Both the position numbers and the translations under genes were made by a program. 36,604 bases of DNA from Chloroflexota bacterium. Lineage in GTDB: Bacteria > Chloroflexota > Dormibacteria > CF-121. Positions 1-6,736 of this stretch are shown piece after piece. The stretch lies in NCBI GenBank assembly GCA_005880615.1, contig VBID01000130.1, positions 1-36,604 on the forward strand. The letters run 5' to 3'. The notes under the pieces are model-generated. The model saw only the letters and a list, made by a program, of their open reading frames with translations, did no database searches and was not told where the DNA came from. How positions within the stretch are numbered: position 1 is the first letter of the stretch; every line of letters begins with the position of its first letter.

Positions 1-158
1 ACCCCGAGGCGCACCTGCATGTCGAGTTCTATCCCATCCTGCGCGATGCCGGGAAGCAGAAGTACCTCGCTGGTTCCGAAGCGGCGGCGGGGGTCTTTGT
101 TAACGACACGCTTCCGGAACAGAAGGCTGCCGAGCTTCGCGAGGCTATCCCCGGTTAG
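1..158 (+). CDS. galT: Galactose-1-phosphate uridylyltransferase, C-terminal end (partial)
   Basis: The open frame that enters from the left edge encodes the last 51 residues of a protein and stops at TAG 156-158. The fragment begins PEAHLHVEFYPILRD, continues through KYLAGSEAAAGVF and VNDTLPEQKAAELR, and matches the C-terminal part of GalT-type HIT-superfamily nucleotidylyltransferases (HLHVEFYP, then a GSE..GVFVND segment). GalT moves UMP between UDP-glucose and galactose-1-phosphate in the Leloir pathway. The active-site HxHxQ region would lie upstream, outside the window. The assignment rests on this tail alone. A related GalT-like nucleotidyltransferase is possible. Confidence 0.8.
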   Translation, partial: PEAHLHVEFYPILRDAGKQKYLAGSEAAAGVFVNDTLPEQKAAELREAIPG

Positions 159-189
159 CGGAACGACACCCCCACCCCGACCCTGCCCA

Positions 190-205
190 CGCGGGAAATC
201 CCGCG
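190..205 (+). terminator. Perfect hairpin downstream of galT
   Basis: CGCGGG-AAAT-CCCGCG forms a 6-bp perfect stem with a 4-nt loop, 32 nt after the galT stop. No T-run follows, so it may be a weak or factor-assisted terminator, or an mRNA-stabilising 3' hairpin. The assignment comes from position and symmetry only. Confidence 0.4.
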
Positions 206-223
206 ACCCTGACGTCAGTGGCT

Positions 224-275
224 CCCCGCAAGGGGGAGGGAGAATCCTAAGCGTCCCCGCAGGGGGAGGGAGAGT
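224..275. repeat. GC-palindrome repeat (CCCCGCAAGGGG family), two copies
   Basis: Two short units, CCCCGCAAGGGGGAGGGAGAA and a shorter CCCCGCAGGGGGAGGGAGAG, lie about 30 bp apart. The same motif recurs near 2957-2993 in degenerate form and as a tandem array upstream of ftsH (31381-31531). It is a dispersed GC-rich palindromic repeat found only between genes here. Apart from it and the hairpin at 190-205, I see nothing in the 160-361 gap. Confidence 0.55.
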
Positions 276-361
276 TCATGGAAAACACCCCCGCGACACT
301 GCGAACCAAGTTGTAACAGGCGGCCGCGGCGGGCTGGCGAATCGCTGGCGTTCTGGCTTGC

Positions 362-739
362 GTGGGGCCACGGATCGCGCTGGCGGTGTTTGCCCTGCTC
401 AACAGCGTGTTCTGGGGATTCCTGGCTGGCTGCTGGCGCTGGCGCCCGGAGCTGGTCGAACGCCTGGCCATCAGGCTGGGCACGCGTCGCGGCCATGAGC
501 GCTATCTGAAGAGTGCACCTGCCTGGGGCCGGCTGGCCGCCGTCCTCACCGGCTTCTGGATCACGGCCGCGGCCCTCTACCTGGTCGGCGACCGGACCAA
601 GAGTCCGTTCGCCGTCATCGTGCTATTTACTATCGCCGCCTGCTTCCTGATCATGGCCATCGTCGCCGGGGGCATTCTGGTTCGGACGGTCGGCTTCGGC
701 GACAGCTCAGCGACGGATTCTGGCCAGCAACCGGTCTAG
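362..739 (+). CDS. Small hypothetical membrane protein
   Basis: This 125-residue frame begins with a GTG codon; the exact start is uncertain. It has a hydrophobic segment at about residues 4-22, a charged linker (PELVERLAIRLGTRRGHERYLK), then two more hydrophobic stretches at about 54-75 and 80-106. It therefore looks like a three-helix inner-membrane protein. I recognise no family. Its 3' end overlaps the 3' end of the minus-strand gene at 707-895 by 33 nt, so the two converge. The frame is hydrophobic along its length, with charges placed as in a real membrane protein, which argues against a shadow ORF. Function unknown. Confidence 0.5.
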   Translation: MGPRIALAVFALLNSVFWGFLAGCWRWRPELVERLAIRLGTRRGHERYLKSAPAWGRLAAVLTGFWITAAALYLVGDRTKSPFAVIVLFTIAACFLIMAIVAGGILVRTVGFGDSSATDSGQQPV

Positions 740-895
740 CTCTTGCGCCGTCTCCGCCAAGGCAGAGGCTGACTCCTGGAGCGCGCGAGCGTCGTCGGGT
801 GGAAACTCGCCGGCCAGCAGGCGGAGCCGGTTGGATGCGCCCATGACGGTGTTCTTTAGGCGGCGGAGCTGTTCCAACGTCTCCTCGTCGCTCAC
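707..895 (-). CDS. Small helical protein coupled to psuG
   Basis: This 62-residue protein begins MSDEETLEQLRRLKNTV and is rich in Leu, Glu, Ala and Arg, with heptad-like spacing typical of a short coiled coil or helical hairpin. Its ATG lies inside the psuG stop (ATGA, 4-nt overlap), so translation is probably coupled. It resembles the small exonuclease VII subunit (XseB) only in size and helical character. There is no xseA next door, so I do not assign that name. Function unknown; most likely a small protein co-expressed with psuG. Confidence 0.6.
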   Translation of the reverse strand: MSDEETLEQLRRLKNTVMGASNRLRLLAGEFPPDDARALQESASALAETAQELDRLLARIRR

Positions 896-1776
896 TGGGT
901 GAGCTCCACCGCGAGTCTCGCGGCCAGCGATGCGTTGCGTCCAAGGAGCGCCAGGTTGGCGTCGATGACCGCAGGTCCAAGCCGGTCGCGCAGGACGGCC
1001 AGCTGCGTCGGGGTAACCTGCCAGCCCGTGGCGGCGTCGGACTCGAGCGCGGCCAGGGCCGCTGCCAGCTCGTCCTCCGGAAGAGCCAGCTCTTCAGGCA
1101 GTGGTTGGCTGATCAGCACACCCGCGCCGCCGAACGACCAGTGGTCACGCAGGATGGCGGCCAGGTCGTGCAGCGTTTCCGCGCGGGCGGTTACCGGAAG
1201 GTCGGTGAGGGAACGGTAGAACCCGGCCAGCCGGTCCGATCGCCAGCCGATCACAGGCACCCCCAGCGTCTCCAGTCGCTCCAGCGTACGGCGCACGTCC
1301 AGGACCGATTTTGGCCCGGCGCAGACCACGCCCACTCGTCGCCGCGAGAGTTCGAGCAAATCGGCCGAGACGTCCTCGACTTCGCCGGGATGGACACCGC
1401 CGACGCCCCCCGTGCTCATTACCGTGATACCGGCTCGGGCGCAGGCCATCAGGGTGCCGGCGACGGTGACGCCCCCATAGCCGGGGCTGTGCAAGGCGGC
1501 GGCCAGGTTCCAGGGCGACACCTTGGCGGCCCCGTCGCGGCGCATCAATGCGTCGGTCTGCCCGGGCGTCAGCCCGACCCACAGCCGACCCTCGTGGACG
1601 GCCACCACCGCCGGCACCACGCCGTGCTCCTGGCATGCCTGTCGCTGGCGCCGGAGCGCCTCGCGCCCGGCATCGGGGGGTAGTCCATGGGTAAAGACGG
1701 CCGACTCCAGGGCCACGACCGGGCGCCCAGCTCGCAGCGCTTCGGCAACCTCGGGGGCGATCTCGAGCTGGCTCAC
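892..1776 (-). CDS. psuG: Pseudouridine-5'-phosphate glycosidase
   Basis: PsuG reversibly splits pseudouridine 5'-phosphate into uracil and ribose 5-phosphate, so it serves RNA-nucleoside salvage or breakdown in the cytoplasm. The 294-residue length is close to the family norm. Visible family signatures are ALESAVFTHGLP near residue 24, GAAKVSPWNLAAAL around residue 83 with the conserved lysine, and VAGTLMACARAGITVMSTGGVGGVHPG around 105-131. The GTG start at 1776 lies just below a symmetrical promoter shared with tRNA-Leu. No pseudouridine kinase (psuK) adjoins it in the window; the downstream coupled gene is a 62-residue protein. The family call is secure. Whether a kinase is encoded elsewhere cannot be seen. 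Confidence 0.93.
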   Translation of the reverse strand: MSQLEIAPEVAEALRAGRPVVALESAVFTHGLPPDAGREALRRQRQACQEHGVVPAVVAVHEGRLWVGLTPGQTDALMRRDGAAKVSPWNLAAALHSPGYGGVTVAGTLMACARAGITVMSTGGVGGVHPGEVEDVSADLLELSRRRVGVVCAGPKSVLDVRRTLERLETLGVPVIGWRSDRLAGFYRSLTDLPVTARAETLHDLAAILRDHWSFGGAGVLISQPLPEELALPEDELAAALAALESDAATGWQVTPTQLAVLRDRLGPAVIDANLALLGRNASLAARLAVELTQ

Positions 1777-1792
1777 TCTAACTTGACTGCTT

Positions 1793-1802
1793 GACTATAG
1801 TC
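1793..1802. promoter_or_regulatory. Palindromic bidirectional -10 element (psuG / tRNA-Leu)
   Basis: GACTATAGTC is a perfect 10-bp palindrome that reads TATAGT on both strands. On the plus strand it lies 10 nt before the mature tRNA-Leu 5' end. On the minus strand it lies 17 nt before the psuG GTG. One element can therefore serve both divergent genes. No convincing -35 is visible on either side. Confidence 0.5.
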
Positions 1803-1811
1803 ATGGGCGTT

Positions 1812-1893
1812 GCGGGCGTAGCCGAATTGGTACAGGCGCATGCTTTAGGAGCATGTGGGGCAACCCGTGGAGGTTCGAGTCCTCTCGCCCGCA
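1812..1893 (+). tRNA. tRNA-Leu (anticodon TAG)
   Basis: The 82-nt sequence folds as a class II tRNA. The acceptor stem pairs GCGGGCG with CGCCCGC and the discriminator is A. The anticodon stem CATGC/GCATG closes the loop TTTAGGA, giving anticodon TAG, which reads CUA leucine codons. A long variable arm (GGGG-CAA-CCC) and the T-loop TTCGAGT are both as expected for tRNA-Leu. CCA is not encoded. The ORF-track proteins that cross this region are artefacts. Confidence 0.97.
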
Positions 1894-1936
1894 CTTCCGG
1901 CTTGTCGAATTGCACATCGGCGTTCCTTCGGGCGGT

Positions 1937-1952
1937 CCTCCGATAATGGAGG
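1937..1952 (+). promoter_or_regulatory. Hairpin-flanked -10 box upstream of the LLM oxidoreductase
   Basis: CCTCC-GATAAT-GGAGG places a good -10 hexamer (GATAAT, 1942-1947) in the loop of a perfect 5-bp inverted repeat, 39 nt before the ATG at 1987. Transcription would start near 1955, leaving about 30 nt of leader with the Shine-Dalgarno CGAGGAG. The symmetry could be an operator. No good -35 was found. Confidence 0.4.
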
Positions 1953-1986
1953 CCCGTCGCCGCAGTCCTTCACGAGGAGAACCCGA

Positions 1987-2955
1987 ATGAAATTGCTTGG
2001 CCTGCAGATCCCCAACTTCACCTTTCCCGGAGTGCCGGACGATCGGCTCTTCGAGCGGGTGGTCACCCTCGCCACCGCGGCCGAAAAGGCGGGGTTCGAC
2101 TCCGTCTTCCTGATGGACCATCTGTATCAAATCCAGGGCGTCGGGCCGCGCACCGACCCGATGCTGGAAGGCTACACGGCGCTGGCCGGGATCGCGGCGC
2201 GGACGAGAAAGGTCCGGCTCGGCACGCTTGTAACCGGAGTGACCTATCGCAACCCCGCCTTCCTGGCCAAGGTGGTGACCACCCTCGACCTTGTGTCGGC
2301 CGGTCGCGCCATCCTCGGGATCGGCGCCGCCTGGAACGAGGAGGAGCATCGAGGCTACGGGTATCAGTTTCCGCCCGTCCGCGAACGGCTCGATCGGCTG
2401 GAAGAGGCGCTCCAGATTTGCCGGGCCATGTTCACCCAGGAAGCGCCCAGCTTCGAAGGCCGCTACTACCAGATCCACGAAGCGCTCAATTTCCCCCGCC
2501 CCATTCAGCCCGGCGGCCCATCGATCATGATCGGCGGCGGCGGCGAGCGGCGGACCTTGAAGCTGGTGGCCCAGTACGCGGACATGTGCAACTTCTTCGG
2601 CGATCCGAAGACGGTCCGCCACAAGGTCGACGTCCTGGAGCAGCATTGCCAGGCGGTTGGCCGCGACCCCAATACCATCGTCAAGACGCGACTCGGGTCG
2701 CTGATCATTCGCGATACGCAGGCGGAAGCGGAGCGCGCGCTGCAGCGACGGCTCCAGGTCCCGGGCGCCAATCCCGAGTGGGTCAGAAACTACCTGGTGG
2801 GTTCGCCGGACCGGGTGGCCGAGGGGGCCCAGACGCTTCTCGATGCCGGACTCGACGGCCTGATTTTCAACATGCCCTACGTGGAGGACGAGCACGCGAT
2901 CGAGCTCGCCGGCAAGACGCTGCGCCAACTCTCGCCGGCGACGGCGGTGCATTAG
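1987..2955 (+). CDS. LLM-class flavin oxidoreductase, probably F420-dependent
   Basis: This 322-residue protein belongs to the luciferase-like monooxygenase fold (a TIM barrel that binds F420 or FMN). It resembles the TIGR03560-type F420-dependent oxidoreductases common in actinobacteria and Chloroflexota. Visible family features are the N-terminal MKLLGLQIPNF strand, FDSVFLMDHL, the LGTLVTGVTYRNPAFLAK segment, AILGIGAAWNEEEH, and GPSIMIGGGGERRTL. I chose ATG 1987, not the ORF-track start at 1855, because the latter lies inside tRNA-Leu and 1987 has a good Shine-Dalgarno (CGAGGAG). The substrate is unknown. F420 use is inferred from the family, and no F420 biosynthesis gene is in the window. 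Confidence 0.88.
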   Translation: MKLLGLQIPNFTFPGVPDDRLFERVVTLATAAEKAGFDSVFLMDHLYQIQGVGPRTDPMLEGYTALAGIAARTRKVRLGTLVTGVTYRNPAFLAKVVTTLDLVSAGRAILGIGAAWNEEEHRGYGYQFPPVRERLDRLEEALQICRAMFTQEAPSFEGRYYQIHEALNFPRPIQPGGPSIMIGGGGERRTLKLVAQYADMCNFFGDPKTVRHKVDVLEQHCQAVGRDPNTIVKTRLGSLIIRDTQAEAERALQRRLQVPGANPEWVRNYLVGSPDRVAEGAQTLLDAGLDGLIFNMPYVEDEHAIELAGKTLRQLSPATAVH

Positions 2956-3009
2956 CCTCACCCCCACCCTGCCGTTCCGCTGAGGGGGAGGGCCATCGAG
3001 GCATGGTGT

Positions 3010-3015
3010 TAGCGT
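3010..3015 (+). promoter_or_regulatory. Candidate -10 box for tig (leaderless)
   Basis: TAGCGT lies 10 nt before the tig ATG, with an overlapping TTATAG. No Shine-Dalgarno precedes the start. The spacing fits transcription starting at or next to the start codon. The intergenic stretch before it (2957-2993) carries a degenerate copy of the GC-palindrome repeat. Confidence 0.4.
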
Positions 3016-3025
3016 TATAGCCAGC

Positions 3026-4426
3026 ATGGCGGTCAAAGTCGAAACGGAGAAGAAGCCGGGCTCCCAGGTAATCGTCAGCGTGGAGGTGCCGGCCGACCAG
3101 GTGGGGAGCTCCATCGAGCGCGCCTACCAGCGGCTCGCCTCCCGGGTCCAGATTCCGGGCTTCCGTCCGGGGAAGGCGCCCCGCCCCATGGTCGAGCGGG
3201 AAATCGGCTGGCCTGCTCTCCGGCGGGAGGCCATCGATCTGCTGCTGCCGGAGGCCTACAACGCGGCCCTGGACGAAGTGGGCCTGGACCCGATCGACCT
3301 ACCGTCGGTTGAGGTCCAGCAGTTCGATCGCGGCCAGCCATTCAAGTTCACGGCCACCGTCAGCGTCCAGCCCGAGATCACGCTCGGGGATTACCGCGAT
3401 ATCCGCGTCGCCCGCCCCAAAACCGACATCGGCGAGGACGACGTCGACCAGGCCCTGGAGCGCCTCCGGCTGCGCTTTGCCGAGCTGCACGACATGGACC
3501 GGCCGGTGCAGCAGGGTGACTTCCTGGTGGTCGACACCCACATCATGAAGTCGGGCGCCATCCTGATCGGGGAAAGCCAGACCAACGCCCAGATGGAAGT
3601 CGACAAGGAACGGCTGGTGCCCGGGCTGGCCGAAGGCCTGATCGGCCAGCGGCTGAATGAGACCCGCGACATCCGGGTCAGCCTGCCGGAAGACTATCCG
3701 CGCAAATCGCTGGCCGGACAGGACGTCGTCTTCCGGGTCACCCTGAAGTCCAGCAAGGAGCGACGGCTGCCAGCCCTCGACGACGACTTCGCCAAACAGG
3801 TCGGCCGCGGCCAGACCCTGGCCGAGCTGCGCCAGGAGGTCCAGGATGACCTGCAGGAGGCCGCCGCCCACTCCGACCAGCAGCGGTTCGAGAACGACGT
3901 GTTGAAGGCGCTGGAGGAGCGGGTGCAGGTCGAGGTGCCCGAGGCCATGATCGATCGCGAGGTCAGTCGGCAGGTGCGCGACCTGGAGCTCCGGCTGCAG
4001 ACGCAGGGCATCCGCCTCGACCGCTACCTGGAGTACACCAACACCAGCGTGGACGTGCTCCGGGCTGAGCGCCGGCCCCAGGCCGCCCAGAAGGTCCGTC
4101 TCGAGCTGGCCCTGGAAAAGGTGGCTGAACGGGAAGGGATCACTGTGTCCGATACGGAGGTCCAGGAGGCGGTCCAGAAGGCCGTCCAGGAGGATCCCCA
4201 CCCCGAGCACCAGCGGGAGGACTTTCAGACCGCGGACCCGGTGAAGGCCTACTTTGGGCACCAGTTGCTGATGCAAAAGACCGTTGACTATCTCAGTTCC
4301 ATTGCCGCGCAAGAATCTTCCGATACAATGGGATCACCCGCCGCACCCGTCTCCGACACCGCGGCGAGCCGGTCTAAGCGCGAGGGGAAGCGAAAGGTTG
4401 ACCGACCTGGAACTCGGAAAACGTGA
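3026..4426 (+). CDS. tig: Trigger factor (ribosome-associated chaperone)
   Basis: Trigger factor binds ribosomal protein L23 at the exit tunnel and shields nascent chains. The 466-residue length is typical. The ribosome-binding signature appears as GFRPGKAP at residues 45-52. A PPIase (FKBP-like) domain follows at about 150-240, including GDFLVVDTHI and LVPGLAEGLIGQRLNE. A long helical C-terminal domain (about 260-430) is rich in Glu, Gln and Arg. The C-terminus carries a basic tail (SKREGKRKVDRPGTRKT) that looks disordered. The gene heads the classical tig-clpP-clpX order and is 62 nt upstream of clpP. Start ATG 3026 is supported by the candidate leaderless promoter and by alignment of the N-terminal domain. 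Confidence 0.96.
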   Translation: MAVKVETEKKPGSQVIVSVEVPADQVGSSIERAYQRLASRVQIPGFRPGKAPRPMVEREIGWPALRREAIDLLLPEAYNAALDEVGLDPIDLPSVEVQQFDRGQPFKFTATVSVQPEITLGDYRDIRVARPKTDIGEDDVDQALERLRLRFAELHDMDRPVQQGDFLVVDTHIMKSGAILIGESQTNAQMEVDKERLVPGLAEGLIGQRLNETRDIRVSLPEDYPRKSLAGQDVVFRVTLKSSKERRLPALDDDFAKQVGRGQTLAELRQEVQDDLQEAAAHSDQQRFENDVLKALEERVQVEVPEAMIDREVSRQVRDLELRLQTQGIRLDRYLEYTNTSVDVLRAERRPQAAQKVRLELALEKVAEREGITVSDTEVQEAVQKAVQEDPHPEHQREDFQTADPVKAYFGHQLLMQKTVDYLSSIAAQESSDTMGSPAAPVSDTAASRSKREGKRKVDRPGTRKT

Positions 4427-4460
4427 GTACCAGGGGGACTGGTTCGTAAGGTAAGCGGCA

Positions 4461-4466
4461 TATAAT
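4461..4466 (+). promoter_or_regulatory. Consensus -10 box upstream of clpP
   Basis: A perfect TATAAT overlaps the first in-frame ATG of the clpP ORF (4465). Transcription from it would begin near 4473, downstream of that ATG and just upstream of the Shine-Dalgarno AGGAG that serves ATG 4489. No clear -35 is visible. If used, it gives clpPX a promoter independent of tig. Confidence 0.5.
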
Positions 4467-4488
4467 GGCCAGCAAGCAGGAGACTTCG

Positions 4489-5210
4489 ATGAACATCGAT
4501 CGCCGTCCCCGGCGTCCGGAAGCTCTCATCCCGATGGTCATCGAGACCACCAACCGGGGTGAGCGCGCGTTCGACATTTACTCCCGCCTGCTGAAGGACC
4601 GGATCATCTTCATTGGCACGCCCATCGACGACCAGGTCGCCAATGTGGTCATGGCTCAACTCCTGTTCCTGGACAGCGAGGATCCGGACAAGGACATCAG
4701 TCTCTACATCAACAGCCCTGGTGGCATGGTCACCGCCGGGCTGGCCATCTACGACACCATGCAATACGTCAAGCCCCGCATCGTGACGGTGTGCATGGGC
4801 CTGGCCGCCAGCATGGCGACCGTCCTGCTCGCCGGTGGCAGCAAGGGGATGCGGTTCTCGCTCCCCAACACCCGGATCCTGATCCATCAGCCCTCGGGGG
4901 GCTTCCAGGGGCAGGCGACCGACATCCAGATCCAGGCCAAGGAGATCCTGCGTCTTCGGCAGACGCTCAACGACATCCTGGCCAAGCACACCGGGCAGCC
5001 GGTGGAGAAGATCGAACGCGACACTGAGCGCGACTTCTTCATGAGCGCGGCCGAGGCGAAGGACTACGGCATCGTGGACGACATCATCAGCAGCCAGGTC
5101 AAGGACGGCCCGGGCGTCAGCAGGGACGGCAAGCTGGAGATCGCGGCCGGCGCCGGCATCCGGCCCAACGTCCAGCCCGAGCCAGAGCGAGAAGGACCCA
5201 AGACCTCGCG

Positions 5211-5214
<4 letters not shown>
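4489..5214 (+). CDS. clpP: ATP-dependent Clp protease proteolytic subunit
   Basis: ClpP forms the two-ring, fourteen-subunit serine protease chamber fed by ClpX. Counting from ATG 4489 (241 aa), the catalytic triad is Ser108 ([11 protein letters not shown]), His133 (ILIHQPSGG) and Asp182 (TERDFFM). The spacing of 25 and 49 residues is the same as in E. coli ClpP. I chose ATG 4489, not 4465, because AGGAG lies 6 nt before it and a perfect TATAAT overlaps 4465. The C-terminal tail after IVDDIISS is about 40 residues longer than in E. coli and looks flexible. clpX follows with a 4-nt ATGA overlap, so the subunits are translated together. Confidence 0.97.
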
Positions 5215-6482
<1,268 letters not shown>

Positions 6483-6525
6483 CCCCACGCTGAGCTAGTA
6501 GCTGCCGGTCCAAATCCGGAGTGCC

Positions 6526-6548
6526 GGATTCGGGCTGAGCCCGAATCC
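6526..6548. repeat. 23-bp perfect palindrome at the left edge of the MITE-like element
   Basis: GGATTCGGGCT and AGCCCGAATCC are exact reverse complements separated by a single G. The right arm is the start of the element at 6538. The left arm looks like the remnant right end of a second copy, since the intact copy ends GGATCCGGGCT. With the overlapping hairpin at 6513-6530 it may also end clpX transcription. Confidence 0.7.
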
Positions 6549-6716
6549 ACCGAGTCGAACTTGCATCTCGGGCGCGGATGCGGCCGATCCGGGCGTCGTC
6601 TCCTGCGCGCGTTCAGTCACGCATCGACGGATGCGCTCCTTCACGTGCTCGTCGCCTCCTTCGGCTCGGCGCGCCCCGCATCCCGATCTGCGTCGTCCGA
6701 TCGGTGGATCCGGGCT
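6538..6716. mobile_element. MITE-like element with terminal inverted repeats, intact copy
   Basis: The left end reads AGCCCGAATCCACCGA (6538-6553). The reverse complement of the right end (6699-6716) reads AGCCCGGATCCACCGA, giving 15 of 16 identical positions. The body of about 179 bp contains the inverted pairs GCATC/GATGC and CGGAT/ATCCG and the hairpin CGCATC-GACG-GATGCG (6620-6635). Closely related sequence recurs three times after lon (36076-36604), and a sub-module follows rsfS. No transposase is present and no target-site duplication is obvious. It is a short non-autonomous repeat. The minus-strand ORF 6495-6719 and the 5' extension of valS on the ORF track both fall in it and are probably not translated. 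Confidence 0.75.
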
Positions 6717-6720
6717 CATT

Positions 6721-6726
6721 TAGACT
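6721..6726 (+). promoter_or_regulatory. Candidate -10 box for valS (leaderless)
   Basis: TAGACT lies 10 nt before ATG 6737 and just outside the right end of the repeat element. The same hexamer precedes ftsH. No Shine-Dalgarno precedes valS, which fits a leaderless transcript. The promoter sits right at the repeat boundary. Confidence 0.45.
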
Positions 6727-6736
6727 GGTGCCCACC

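Noticed and set aside
707-895. XseB (exonuclease VII small subunit) for the 62-aa protein
   Set aside because: Only size and helical character agree. No xseA is nearby, and the gene is coupled to psuG.
1801-3114. 437-aa minus-strand ORF opposite the LLM oxidoreductase
   Set aside because: It is a GC-rich shadow frame that crosses tRNA-Leu and shows no family features. The plus strand carries a clear enzyme.
3299-4312. 337-aa minus-strand ORF opposite tig
   Set aside because: It is a Leu/Gly/Asp/Val-rich antisense frame typical of high-GC shadow ORFs, and trigger factor is certain on the plus strand.
6495-6719. Minus-strand ORF in the repeat, similar to ORF 36061-36273 (GGDEH..ERIRRCVTERAQETT)
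   Set aside because: The similarity is due to DNA repeat copies. Substitutions include several non-synonymous ones, and the one paired change preserves a hairpin. No start signals are evident. I treat it as non-coding, though a genome-wide test of codon substitution would be useful.
6578-6736. N-terminal extension of valS on the ORF track
   Set aside because: The extra 53 residues are translated repeat element and match plus-strand ORFs in the repeat cluster after lon. Conserved ValS sequence begins after ATG 6737.
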